The notes under the pieces: model-generated
Database searches by the model: none
Told to the model about the DNA's origin: nothing
What the model saw: the letters and a program-made list of their open reading frames with translations, nothing else
Translations under genes and position numbers: made by a program
Origin: Palleronia sp. THAF1
GTDB lineage: Bacteria > Pseudomonadota > Alphaproteobacteria > Rhodobacterales > Rhodobacteraceae
Direction of reading: 5' to 3'
Assembly: GCF_009363795.1 (NCBI RefSeq)
Contig: NZ_CP045420.1
Location: forward strand, 787,001 to 851,000
Length of the DNA stretch: 64,000 bases
Shown here: positions 20,250-28,391 of the stretch, piece by piece
Layout: every line of letters begins with the position of its first letter
How positions within the stretch are numbered: position 1 is the first letter of the stretch

Positions 20250-20290
20250 AGTTACAAAATCGGGCCTTAGGTCTATTGCAATGTTTCGCG

Positions 20291-20313
20291 GTCCCCCGTA
20301 ATTCGGTGGGGAC
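20291..20313 (+). promoter_or_regulatory. leader hairpin upstream of ccr
   Basis: GTCCCC at 20291-20296 pairs with GGGGAC at 20308-20313 around an 11-base loop. It lies about 40 bases before the ccr start and just after an ATTGCAAT palindrome at 20275-20282. No T-run follows, so a role in mRNA stability or protein binding is more likely than termination. Confidence 0.35.
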
Positions 20314-20351
20314 AATTCACGCCGCACTGCGGCGCGCGATGAAGGAGTGCG

Positions 20352-21632
20352 ATGGCCATGGCTGCAGATACTATGACGGCAACCGCCGAGAAGGACCTTT
20401 ACGACGTGGGTGAAATCCCGCCGCTGGGCCATGTGCCCGCGCAGATGCACGCCTGGGCGATCCGGCGTGAGCGGCACGGCGAGCCGGAGGAGTCGTTCCA
20501 GCTTGAAACCGTCGCGACACCGCGCCCCGACAGCCACGAGGTTCTGGTTCTCGTGATGGCCGCAGGCATCAACTACAACGGCGTCTGGGCAGGTCTTGGT
20601 ATTCCAATCAGTCCGTTCGACGTGCACGGTGCGGACTTCCATATCGCCGGATCGGACGCGTCCGGGATCGTCTGGGCCGTGGGCGACAAGGTGAAGACCT
20701 GGAAGGTCGGCGACGAGGTCGTGATCCACTGCAACCAGGACGACGGCGACGACGCCGAGTGTAACGGCGGCGACCCGATGTTCTCGCCCACGCAGCGCAT
20801 CTGGGGCTATGAGACGCCCGACGGCAGCTTCGCGCAGTTCACCTGCGTGCAGGCCCAGCAGCTAATGCCGCGCCCCAAGCACCTGACGTGGGAAGAATCG
20901 GCCTGCTACACGCTGACGCTGGCCACCGCCTACCGGATGCTGTTCGGCCACCACCCGCATGAGCTGAAGCCAGGCCAGAACGTGCTGGTCTGGGGTGCGT
21001 CCGGCGGTCTGGGATCCTACGCAATCCAGTTGGCGAACACCGCTGGCGCGAACGCGATTGGCGTGATCTCGGAAGAGGACAAGCGCGACTTCGTCATGGG
21101 GTTGGGCGCGAAAGGCGTTATCAACCGCAAGGACTTCAACTGCTGGGGTCAGATGCCGACGGTGAACACCGACGAATACAAGGCGTGGTTCGGCGAGGTA
21201 CGCAAGTTCGGCAAGGCGATCTGGGACATTACCGGCAAGGGCATCAATGTCGACATGGTGTTCGAGCACCCCGGTGAGGCAACATTTCCTGTGTCCACCT
21301 TCGTCGTGAAGAAGGGCGGTATGGTCGTGATCTGCGCCGGCACCACCGGCTACAACCTGACAATGGACGCACGCTATGTCTGGATGCACCAAAAGCGCAT
21401 CCAAGGCTCGCACTTTGCGCATCTCAAGCAGGCGGCCAGCGCCAACCAGCTGATGGTCGAACGCCGCCTCGATCCCTGCATGTCAGAAGTGTTCGAATGG
21501 GATCAGATCCCAGCGGCCCACACCAAGATGCGCAAGAACGAACACAAGCCGGGCAACATGGCCTGCCTTGTCTCGGCGCCGAAAACCGGACTGCGCACCA
21601 TCGAGGACGCGATAGAGGCGCGCCGCGGCTGA
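20352..21632 (+). CDS. ccr: crotonyl-CoA carboxylase/reductase
   Basis: A 426-residue medium-chain dehydrogenase/reductase that carboxylates crotonyl-CoA reductively to (2S)-ethylmalonyl-CoA with NADPH. It is the committed enzyme of the ethylmalonyl-CoA pathway. Supporting motifs are EIPPLGHVPAQMHAWAIR at the N-terminus, AGINYNGVWAGLG, FHIAGSDASGIVW, QRIWGYETPDGSFAQF, the nucleotide-binding VWGASGGLGSYAIQLA, and the CO2-pocket region around NCWGQMP. GAAGGAG lies just before the ATG. Length agrees with characterised Ccr. Confidence 0.97.
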   Translation: MAMAADTMTATAEKDLYDVGEIPPLGHVPAQMHAWAIRRERHGEPEESFQLETVATPRPDSHEVLVLVMAAGINYNGVWAGLGIPISPFDVHGADFHIAGSDASGIVWAVGDKVKTWKVGDEVVIHCNQDDGDDAECNGGDPMFSPTQRIWGYETPDGSFAQFTCVQAQQLMPRPKHLTWEESACYTLTLATAYRMLFGHHPHELKPGQNVLVWGASGGLGSYAIQLANTAGANAIGVISEEDKRDFVMGLGAKGVINRKDFNCWGQMPTVNTDEYKAWFGEVRKFGKAIWDITGKGINVDMVFEHPGEATFPVSTFVVKKGGMVVICAGTTGYNLTMDARYVWMHQKRIQGSHFAHLKQAASANQLMVERRLDPCMSEVFEWDQIPAAHTKMRKNEHKPGNMACLVSAPKTGLRTIEDAIEARRG

Positions 21633-21661
21633 CGCGCCTCCTCAAAACTGAATTGAAGCGC

Positions 21662-21688
21662 AACGGCCCGCCCTTCGGTGGGCCGTTT
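21662..21688 (+). terminator. rho-independent terminator after ccr
   Basis: A stem of AACGGCCC type arms around CTTCGG with a short T-run (GTTTTG) lies about 30 bases after the ccr stop codon. Confidence 0.85.
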
Positions 21689-21800
21689 TGCATTCAGCAC
21701 TCCCCACATATGGTGAGGCGACTTTCAATGAGCCTGGTATAGTCTGGATTTTGAAGACGCTGAGTAAGATTTTGTTAACCTTTCCTCTGAAAGTTGTCTC

Positions 21801-22010
21801 ATGGAACGTGAATGGATGGTGCAGGTCCTCAAGGACCTTCGGGCTTTTGCTGAACTGAACGGGATGCAGTCACTTGCTCAGAAACTCGACGAGGCAAGCG
21901 ACGTGGCCGACCGGACCCTGCGGGTGACGGACGAGCCGAAAGGTATGGGACACAGGCGATATGGCGCGGAGCCGAGAAGCACTGATAGAGAAGTTAGGCG
22001 CGATCACTGA
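21801..22010 (+). CDS. small conserved protein upstream of luxR
   Basis: A 69-residue protein starting MEREWMVQVLKDLRAFAELNG, followed by MQSLAQKLDEASDVAD, predicted helical in its first 45 residues. I recall similar short ORFs directly upstream of luxR-luxI pairs in roseobacters. The last part reads into the luxR start region and overlaps it by 50 bases, so the C-terminal 17 residues are unusual and may not be under selection. The function is unknown; a role in quorum-sensing control is inferred from position. Confidence 0.65.
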   Translation: MEREWMVQVLKDLRAFAELNGMQSLAQKLDEASDVADRTLRVTDEPKGMGHRRYGAEPRSTDREVRRDH

Positions 22011-22674
22011 TCGGCGCGCGCTTGCGGATGCCATCTCGGGTCTGACCGAAGACTTCGAGACGGATCACGTTGTCTATCACTCTGTCAGTCACATAGGCGA
22101 GGAATTTGCCGCAGCGACGTACTCGCCCGAATGGCAAGATCACTATGAGGACGCAGGCCTGACGCGGATTGATCCAGTGGTCCGAGGGTGTCTGCAAAGC
22201 TACGGCCCGGTGCACTGGGAACAACTGGATTGGGACGCTTCTGTCGCGGCCAGCATGATGTCGGACGCCATCGATGCGGGCGTTGGGAATCAAGGTCTTT
22301 CCCTTCCGATCCGGGGGCCGGACGGCCAGTTTGCCGTATTCACCCTCAGCCATCGCACCAACGATGGCGCGTGGCAGCGACAGATGCAGGACCTTATGTC
22401 CGATGCGATCCTCGTGTCGCATTTCCTGAACCAGAAGGCGCTGGAACTGGTGGATGGGGCCGGAGGTCACATCGTCGGTCAACTGTCGCCGCGGGAAAGC
22501 GATGTGCTGTCGCTTTTGGCCGTTGGGCAAACGCGCAGTCAGGCGGCTGACACCCTTGGCATCTCTCCCCATACCGCACGCGTTTATATCGAAAGCGCGC
22601 GCCGCAAGGTCGGTGCGATGAACACGTTGCACGCCGTTGCGCGTGCGCAGTCACTGGGTCTTCTGTCGCTGTAA
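21961..22674 (+). CDS. luxR: LuxR-type quorum-sensing transcriptional regulator
   Basis: A 237-residue regulator. The N-terminal autoinducer-binding domain (about residues 20-165) shows EWQDHYEDAGLTRIDPVV, with the conserved Trp, Tyr, Asp-Pro residues, and the GLSLPIRGPDGQFAV strand. The C-terminal GerE helix-turn-helix (about 175-235) shows LSPRESDVLSLLAVGQT and LGISPHTARVYIESARRKV. It should bind an acyl-homoserine lactone made by the adjacent luxI. I find no convincing 20-bp lux box upstream of luxI. Confidence 0.93.
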   Translation: MARSREALIEKLGAITDRRALADAISGLTEDFETDHVVYHSVSHIGEEFAAATYSPEWQDHYEDAGLTRIDPVVRGCLQSYGPVHWEQLDWDASVAASMMSDAIDAGVGNQGLSLPIRGPDGQFAVFTLSHRTNDGAWQRQMQDLMSDAILVSHFLNQKALELVDGAGGHIVGQLSPRESDVLSLLAVGQTRSQAADTLGISPHTARVYIESARRKVGAMNTLHAVARAQSLGLLSL

Positions 22675-22685
22675 CTTCGCGTTAA

Positions 22686-22711
22686 CCCCGGCGCGCGCCT
22701 CGTTGCCGGGG
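22686..22711 (+). repeat. hairpin between luxR and luxI
   Basis: CCCCGGC at 22686-22692 pairs with GCCGGGG at 22705-22711 around a 12-base loop. No T-run follows. It lies 12 bases after the luxR stop and could act as an attenuator or mRNA-stability element that sets luxI expression relative to luxR. Confidence 0.45.
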
Positions 22712-22759
22712 CGCTTACCCCCACACCCCCAGTCTGCCCCCATCCAAACGGGGGCAAAC

Positions 22760-23338
22760 ATGATCCACATTTTCGACGGGGCAGAGATCAATCGCCGCCC
22801 GGCACTGCGCGACGACATGTTTCGGGACCGCGCTACGCAATTCGTTGAACGCAATGGCTGGAATATCAACGTCGATGCGTCGGGTCGCGAGATCGACCAA
22901 TACGACCCTCTCGGTCCAACTTATATCGTCAGTGCCGACGGTGATCGACACTTGGGTTCGCTTCGATTGCTACCCACCACGGGCCGCACGATGCTGGCAG
23001 AGATTTTCCCTGACATCGCACCCCCGAACATGGCCCGTCCCGGCTGGGTCGAATGCACGCGCTACTGTATCGCGCCGGGTGCGCCGCGCCATGTTTCGGC
23101 GGCGCTGTTCCTCGCCACGCTAGAGCTGGGTTTGCAGCGCGGGTGGCACGGCTCGCTAGGGGTCTACGACCTGCGGATGATGCGCATCTACGCCCGTCTG
23201 GGCACGCCCGGTCGGATGCTGGGACAGCGCGGCACGGGCCGGGACGCGATTTGCGTTGGCGAATGGCGGTTCTTGCCGCATCTGGTCGATGTTCTGGCAC
23301 GCCGCGCTGGAGATGAGCGGATCATGCGGGCCGCCTGA
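22760..23338 (+). CDS. luxI: acyl-homoserine-lactone synthase
   Basis: A 192-residue autoinducer synthase that makes an acyl-homoserine lactone from S-adenosylmethionine and acyl-ACP or acyl-CoA. The catalytic set is visible: RDRATQFVERNGWN near residues 21-34, EIDQYDPLGP (conserved Glu, Asp, Asp), LGSLRLLPTTGRTML, and the Glu and Arg in WVECTRYCIAP. The ATG at 22760 has no strong ribosome-binding site. The upstream in-frame codon at 22637 lies inside luxR and is rejected. Chain length of the signal cannot be told from sequence. Confidence 0.93.
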   Translation: MIHIFDGAEINRRPALRDDMFRDRATQFVERNGWNINVDASGREIDQYDPLGPTYIVSADGDRHLGSLRLLPTTGRTMLAEIFPDIAPPNMARPGWVECTRYCIAPGAPRHVSAALFLATLELGLQRGWHGSLGVYDLRMMRIYARLGTPGRMLGQRGTGRDAICVGEWRFLPHLVDVLARRAGDERIMRAA

Positions 23339-23374
23339 CCTTTCGGGCGTCGGGCGGACCCGCTAGAAGGCGGC

Positions 23375-24916
23375 ATGACCGAGACCCTTCCCACCCTGTC
23401 AGAAGACCAAGCCCGCGCCGAAGCACGTGTCATCGACATGCTGCGTGGTGCGGGCATCGATCTGGAGGAGGGTCGGATCACGCCGCTGTCTGAGGGCAAA
23501 TCACAGGTTATGGCCGTCACCGGCAAGGCGGGGTCGGGCAAGACGTTGCTGATGGCCGCGCTTTACCGCGCCATGAAAGAGGCGGGCGTCGAGATCGTGT
23601 CGGGCGACTACGAATCCCGTCGCAAGAAAGACCGGCGCACGCTGGCGATCCTTGCGCCCACGAACAAGGCGGCAAGTGTTCTGCGCAACCGTGGCGTGCC
23701 GGCGACCACGATCCACCGCATCCTCTATACGCCAGTCTATGCGCCGGAATACGAGCGTATCGCCGAATGGCTGTCCGGGCAGGGAGAGCGGCCGGAGATC
23801 GAGGTCGAAGGCCTGACCGATGAGGCGCTGGACCGCGCATATGCTGCGTTTCAACAGATGAACTCGATCCCGGCGGCACTGGCGACCGCCGGTTTGCGGG
23901 GGTCTGACTTCATTACCGGCTGGAAGCGCCGCGAAGAGCCGCTGGATATCGGGATGGTCGACGAATCGTCGATGCTGGATAAGAAACAATTCGAGGATTT
24001 GCAGGAGATTTTCCCCTCTCTGCTGCTATTCGGCGATCCGGCCCAGCTTGCCCCCGTGCAACAGTCCGGCGAAATGGTTTTCGATCGCCTGCCCGAAGGC
24101 CGCGTTGCGAACTTGTCCCGCGTTCACAGGCAAGACGCCGACAGTCCGATCCTCGATCTCGCGCACGCCTTGGCTGATCCGGACCTGACCTTCGAAGCGT
24201 TCGAGCGGATGGTGTCGGAGGCGTCCGCCAAGGATGATCGCGTCGTGACGGCAGGGCGGGTCGAGGCGGCTAAGATGGCGCGCAGCCCCGTTCTGGTCTG
24301 GCGCAACGCCACCCGCATCCGCCTGATCCACGCCTTCCGCAACGCCTATGGCGCCCCCGCCGATGCGCTGCTGCCGGGCGAGCCGCTGATTTGCGACGGA
24401 ATCGAACTGCCTCTGAAGCACCGCAAGAAGCGCATCGACCTTGAAGCGCGCGGCCTGATCAAAGGCGCTCAGGTCATCTACATGGGGCCGGGATCGAAGC
24501 CCGGTTTCAGCAAGATGCACGTGGTCGGCGCCCCCGATCCGCGGGTGAACGTGGCCAGTATCGTCAAGATCGAGATGCCGGACGAGGAAGAGCCGTTCAT
24601 CCCCTTCGCCGCGCGCATGGGGGCCACGTTCCTGCACGGTGCGGCTTGCACGATCCACAAGGCGCAAGGCTCACAATGGCCAGAGGTTCAGGTCTTCGCA
24701 GACGATATCCGCATCGCCGCGCGCATGGGCCGGAACGAGGCTGGACAGCCCTTGTGGAAGAGGCTGGCCTATGTGGCGATCACGCGCGCCGAGGAACGGT
24801 TGTTCTGGGTCCAGCGCGCCATGCTCGCCCGCCCGACAGAGGCGCTGACCACCGACGATCTGCCCAGCACGCCGCAGCCGCTGAAGCTGGAAACCTCTAG
24901 TTCTGAAGATACCTGA
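23375..24916 (+). CDS. RecD-like superfamily 1 DNA helicase
   Basis: A 513-residue ATPase/helicase. The Walker A motif TGKAGSGKT is at residues 49-57, Walker B is GMVDESSML near residue 195, then LLLFGDPAQLAPVQQ and VANLSRVHRQ. The C-terminal UvrD-like part ends HGAACTIHKAQGSQW and YVAITRAEERLFWV. It probably acts in DNA repair or recombination, but no nuclease domain or RecBCD partner is present. It follows luxI by 36 bases, perhaps by chance. Its end overlaps the convergent TIGR02186 gene by 20 bases. Confidence 0.85.
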   Translation: MTETLPTLSEDQARAEARVIDMLRGAGIDLEEGRITPLSEGKSQVMAVTGKAGSGKTLLMAALYRAMKEAGVEIVSGDYESRRKKDRRTLAILAPTNKAASVLRNRGVPATTIHRILYTPVYAPEYERIAEWLSGQGERPEIEVEGLTDEALDRAYAAFQQMNSIPAALATAGLRGSDFITGWKRREEPLDIGMVDESSMLDKKQFEDLQEIFPSLLLFGDPAQLAPVQQSGEMVFDRLPEGRVANLSRVHRQDADSPILDLAHALADPDLTFEAFERMVSEASAKDDRVVTAGRVEAAKMARSPVLVWRNATRIRLIHAFRNAYGAPADALLPGEPLICDGIELPLKHRKKRIDLEARGLIKGAQVIYMGPGSKPGFSKMHVVGAPDPRVNVASIVKIEMPDEEEPFIPFAARMGATFLHGAACTIHKAQGSQWPEVQVFADDIRIAARMGRNEAGQPLWKRLAYVAITRAEERLFWVQRAMLARPTEALTTDDLPSTPQPLKLETSSSEDT

Positions 24917-25643
24917 ACGCCGCCGACGCGCTCCACCCGGCCGCGATGGCGATGGCCAGCGACATCAGCGCGTAAAGCAGCGCCTGCTCATGCGCCATGC
25001 CGTACAGGAATTTCTCCAGCCCGACCTTCTCGACGTAGATCGTTTCTGACGCCTGCGACACGACTTGTCCGTCGCGCGTCAAAAACAGGCGCGCGGTGTA
25101 AATTCCGTCCACAAGGTTGGCAGGGAGTTCAACAGAGGTGTCGAACAGCGTGTCTTGTCGCAGGGTCACGGCATTCTGGTTCACTTGATAGAGGTCCGCC
25201 TCTTCGCGGATGCGGACCACGGCATCGGTGAAATTGGACCCGTCCTGGACCCCAAGACCGACTGACCGGATGGCCCGGTTGATGGTGATGCCGTGGCGCA
25301 GGTCAGCGGTTTGCGTCAGCACAAGGCTTAGCGGGCCGGTGGTGTTCACTGCATAAAAGCTTGGGGCCGCGTCGATCCTGACGCCTTCGGTGTTGATCCA
25401 GATCGGTCCGACGCGGGACTTGCGGCGCACCGTCAGCGGCGTTTTCGGACCTTCGACGGTGATGATGATGTTCAGGTCGCCCGGACCCAATGGGCCAGTG
25501 CGCTTGATCGCGCCGAAGATCAGGATCTCGGACCCGTCGAAATTGGCGCTGATATTGATGCGGCTTGTGGAAAGCCCGGCCACGAGGTCCTGCGCCTTTG
25601 CGGGCAGGGCCAGCGCCATCAGAAGAAGCACCCAGCGGATCAT
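24897..25643 (-). CDS. TIGR02186 family membrane-anchored protein
   Basis: A 248-residue protein with an N-terminal signal peptide (about 1-17), a long exported region with beta-strand character (about 20-210) and a C-terminal transmembrane helix (LLYALMSLAIAIAAGW, about 222-238). This matches the alphaproteobacterial TIGR02186 family, often next to a TauE/SafE permease, as here. It overlaps the permease gene by four bases. Function is not known; a periplasmic partner of the permease is likely. Confidence 0.8.
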   Translation of the reverse strand: MIRWVLLLMALALPAKAQDLVAGLSTSRINISANFDGSEILIFGAIKRTGPLGPGDLNIIITVEGPKTPLTVRRKSRVGPIWINTEGVRIDAAPSFYAVNTTGPLSLVLTQTADLRHGITINRAIRSVGLGVQDGSNFTDAVVRIREEADLYQVNQNAVTLRQDTLFDTSVELPANLVDGIYTARLFLTRDGQVVSQASETIYVEKVGLEKFLYGMAHEQALLYALMSLAIAIAAGWSASAAFRYLQN

Positions 25644-26545
25644 GCGGCACCGATGGAATAAAGCTCGGCCGGGCGCAGCAGCAGATCCAGACCCAGCTTG
25701 CCGCAGACCGCCAGCACAAGGATTGCGAGCGCGATGCGCAACTGTTCAGCGCGCAGATAGGTGCCCAGCTTTGCCCCGAATTGCGCGCCGACCACGCCGC
25801 CGACGATCAGCATGACGGCAAGCAACAGGTCCACCGTGTAGTTGGTGGTAGCGTGCAGGATCGTGGTAAAGGCGGTGACGAAGATGATCTGGAACAGCGA
25901 GGTGCCGATGACGACCTTGGTGGGCATCCCCAATAGATAGATCATCGCAGGCACCATGATGAACCCGCCGCCGACGCCCATGATCGCCGCCAATACGCCG
26001 ACCAGAAGGCCGACCAATAGCGGCGGAAACACCGAGATATACAGGCCCGAGGTGCGGAACTTCATCTTCACCGGCAGCGCATGGACCCAGTTGTGCTTGC
26101 GCCGCGGCGCGCGTTTGCCGGACCGGGTATTGCGGATTGCGTTCAGGCTTTCCACGAACATCAGGGCGCCGATGATCCCCAGGAACAGCACATAGGATAG
26201 ACGCACCAGAAGATCGACCTGGCCGAGCTCTCGCAGCAGGTTGAACACCCAGATGCCAAGGGCAGCGCCGATCAGGCCGCCGACCAGCAGCACGGTTCCC
26301 ATGCGGAAATCCACGGTCTTGCGGCGCACATGCGCCAGCAGCGCGGAAAAGGACGCGGCGACGATCTGGCTGGCAGAGGTGGCAACGGCGACGGCAGGCG
26401 GGATGCCTACGAAGAACAGCAGTGGCGTGATCAGGAACCCGCCGCCCACGCCGAACAGCCCCGACAGCAGACCTACGACACCGCCCAGTCCCAGCAGAAG
26501 GAACAGGTTCACCGACACCTCGGCGATGGGCAGGTAGACTTGCAC
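25640..26545 (-). CDS. TauE/SafE family permease
   Basis: A membrane protein of about 301 residues with eight or so helices. It has the twin signatures GLLSGLFGVGGGFLITPLLFF near the N-terminus and GVLAAIMGVGGGFIMVPAMIYL in the second half, typical of sulfite exporter-type permeases. The GTG at 26545 is chosen, with AGAGGT upstream. It gives the usual start (V/M)QVYLPIAEVSVN. The in-frame codon at 26608 would add 21 residues without similarity. Coupled translation with the TIGR02186 gene (ATGA) suggests a two-part transporter. Substrate is unknown. Confidence 0.85.
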   Translation of the reverse strand: MQVYLPIAEVSVNLFLLLGLGGVVGLLSGLFGVGGGFLITPLLFFVGIPPAVAVATSASQIVAASFSALLAHVRRKTVDFRMGTVLLVGGLIGAALGIWVFNLLRELGQVDLLVRLSYVLFLGIIGALMFVESLNAIRNTRSGKRAPRRKHNWVHALPVKMKFRTSGLYISVFPPLLVGLLVGVLAAIMGVGGGFIMVPAMIYLLGMPTKVVIGTSLFQIIFVTAFTTILHATTNYTVDLLLAVMLIVGGVVGAQFGAKLGTYLRAEQLRIALAILVLAVCGKLGLDLLLRPAELYSIGAA

Positions 26546-26614
26546 CGGCGCGTACCTCTGTTCAGTTGCCCGCCGCCAGCCCATCGGCCTCGTTTGCGGG
26601 GTAGTCAAGCCACG

Positions 26615-27421
26615 CTACAACGCGGGCAGCGCCGCGCGAAGGATCGTTTCCAGCTTGTTCGCCCCCAGCGGGGCCATTTCCTTGGTGTGCGCATGGCCGA
26701 TCTGCTCGTCCGACATGCCGGCGGCCATGTTCGTGATCGCCGAAATCGCGGCAACCCGAAGGCCAAGGAACCGCGCCAAGATCACCTCTGGCACCGTCGA
26801 CATGCCGACCGCATCCGCGCCCAGCATCTTGATCGCTCGGATCTCGGCGGGCGTTTCGAACGAGGGGCCAGAATACCACGCGTAGACGCCTTCGTGCAGG
26901 TCGGTGCCGGTGTCCTTCGCGGCCTGCGCGAGCGTCGCGCGCAAAGTCGGATCGTAGGCGTCCGTCATCGGTACGAAACGATCGTCCGTCGGCTCTCCGA
27001 TCAGGGGGTTCAGGCCAGAGAAATTGATGTGATCCGTCAGCAGCATGACGGACCCGGTAGGCATATCGGGCTGCATCGACCCAGCGGCGTTCGTAGCCAG
27101 CAGGGTCTTAGCGCCAAGGGCAGCCAACACTTCCAGCGGAAACCGCATCGCGGCGGCGTTGCCCTGCTCGTAGTAATGCGCGCGGCCGCCCAGAACGGCG
27201 ACGCGCCGCCCCTCCAGCGTCCCGAGAACCAGCTTCGGCGTATGCCCAGAAACACCAGCGTGCGGAAAGCCGGTTAGGTCGTCATAGGGGATTGCGGTGC
27301 CGTCGACCTTTTCGGACAGGTGCCCAAGGCCCGAGCCTAGGATCATCCCGAACTCGACCGGCGCGCTGCCCGCACGCTCTTGGATGGTTTGCGCGAGATC
27401 GCGCGCCGCTTGACTGATCAT
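26615..27421 (-). CDS. punA: purine nucleoside phosphorylase
   Basis: A 268-residue trimeric-type purine nucleoside phosphorylase that splits inosine, guanosine or related nucleosides with phosphate. Motifs are MILGSGLGHL (about 26-35), VLGGRAHYYEQG, LLATNAAGSMQ, and YAWYSGPSFETPAEIRAIKMLGADAVGMSTVPEVILA-like, with a late ITNMAAGMS. It lies two bases downstream of the nucleoside ABC transporter permease gene, so uptake and cleavage of nucleosides are linked. Confidence 0.95.
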   Translation of the reverse strand: MISQAARDLAQTIQERAGSAPVEFGMILGSGLGHLSEKVDGTAIPYDDLTGFPHAGVSGHTPKLVLGTLEGRRVAVLGGRAHYYEQGNAAAMRFPLEVLAALGAKTLLATNAAGSMQPDMPTGSVMLLTDHINFSGLNPLIGEPTDDRFVPMTDAYDPTLRATLAQAAKDTGTDLHEGVYAWYSGPSFETPAEIRAIKMLGADAVGMSTVPEVILARFLGLRVAAISAITNMAAGMSDEQIGHAHTKEMAPLGANKLETILRAALPAL

Positions 27422-27422
27422 G

Positions 27423-28388
27423 CTAGCGCTCCTTCACGTAGGGTTCGCCGCCCGCGCGGGGCGGCGTGGCACGGCCCACGAAACCCGCCAAAATCACGAC
27501 TGTCAGGATGTAGGGCAGGGCAAGGACGAAAGCATTGGGGATTTCGATGATGCCGAAATCGAGAGTCGAATAGCGGTTCGATACGGCCTGCAGGAACCCG
27601 AACAGAAGGCAGGCGAACAACGCATACCAAGGGCGCCATTTCGCGAAGATCAGCGCCGCCAAAGCGATGAACCCACGTCCTGCCGTCATGTCGCGGGTGA
27701 ACCCGGCGGCCAGTCCGGTGGCAAGATATGCGCCCGCCAAGCCGCACAATAGCCCGCAGATCAGCACCGCTGCATAGCGCAACCGCACCACCGACACGCC
27801 TGCCGTATCCACCGCGCCGGGGTTCTCGCCCACCGCGCGCAGACGTAGGCCGAAGCGGGTGCGGAACAGCACCCACCACGTCGCAGGAACGGCCAGCAGG
27901 CCGACGTAGACAAGGATCGTATGCCCCGACAGCGCGTCGGCGTAGAACGGTCCGATGATGGGGATACTGGCGATCTGGTCGGCAAACGGCAGGTCCACCG
28001 GGCCGAAGCGTGATGCTCCGAAGAGCGATGGCGTGCGGCTGCCTTGGTTGAACCAATCCTGCGCAATCAGCACGGTCATGCCTGCGGCCAGGAAGTTGAT
28101 CGCAACGCCGGAAATCAGTTGGTCCCCACGGAAGGTGATCGACGCGACGCCGTGGATCAACGCAAAGACCATCGAGGCTGCAATCCCGGCACCGAGGCCC
28201 AGCCAAACGTTACCCGTCTGCGCCGCGACGGCGGCCGAAAAGAACGCCGCAACCAGCATCTTCCCCTCAAGGCCGATGTCGAAGACGCCTGCGCGCTCAC
28301 TGAACAGCCCGGCAAGGCAGGCTAGCAGTAGCGGCGTGGCGAGGCGGATCGTCGAGTCGAGGATCGGGATGATGTCGATGAAACCCAT
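27423..28388 (-). CDS. nucleoside ABC transporter permease (BMP type, second permease)
   Basis: A 321-residue permease with about nine hydrophobic segments. The start MGFIDIIPILDSTIRLATPLLLACLAG and LFSERAGVFDIGLEGKML are typical of the YufQ/NupQ branch, and VGENPGAVDTAGVSV is the loop that contacts the ATPase. It follows the other permease gene by three bases and precedes punA by one base. Confidence 0.9.
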   Translation of the reverse strand: MGFIDIIPILDSTIRLATPLLLACLAGLFSERAGVFDIGLEGKMLVAAFFSAAVAAQTGNVWLGLGAGIAASMVFALIHGVASITFRGDQLISGVAINFLAAGMTVLIAQDWFNQGSRTPSLFGASRFGPVDLPFADQIASIPIIGPFYADALSGHTILVYVGLLAVPATWWVLFRTRFGLRLRAVGENPGAVDTAGVSVVRLRYAAVLICGLLCGLAGAYLATGLAAGFTRDMTAGRGFIALAALIFAKWRPWYALFACLLFGFLQAVSNRYSTLDFGIIEIPNAFVLALPYILTVVILAGFVGRATPPRAGGEPYVKER

Positions 28389-28391
28389 GAT

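Noticed and set aside
22675-22759. A lux box between luxR and luxI
   Set aside because: No 18-20 base dyad of lux-box type is visible; only the GC hairpin is present.
22637-22762. Extended luxI start inside luxR
   Set aside because: The extra 41 residues lie over the luxR end and the hairpin, while a normal LuxI N-terminus begins at 22760.
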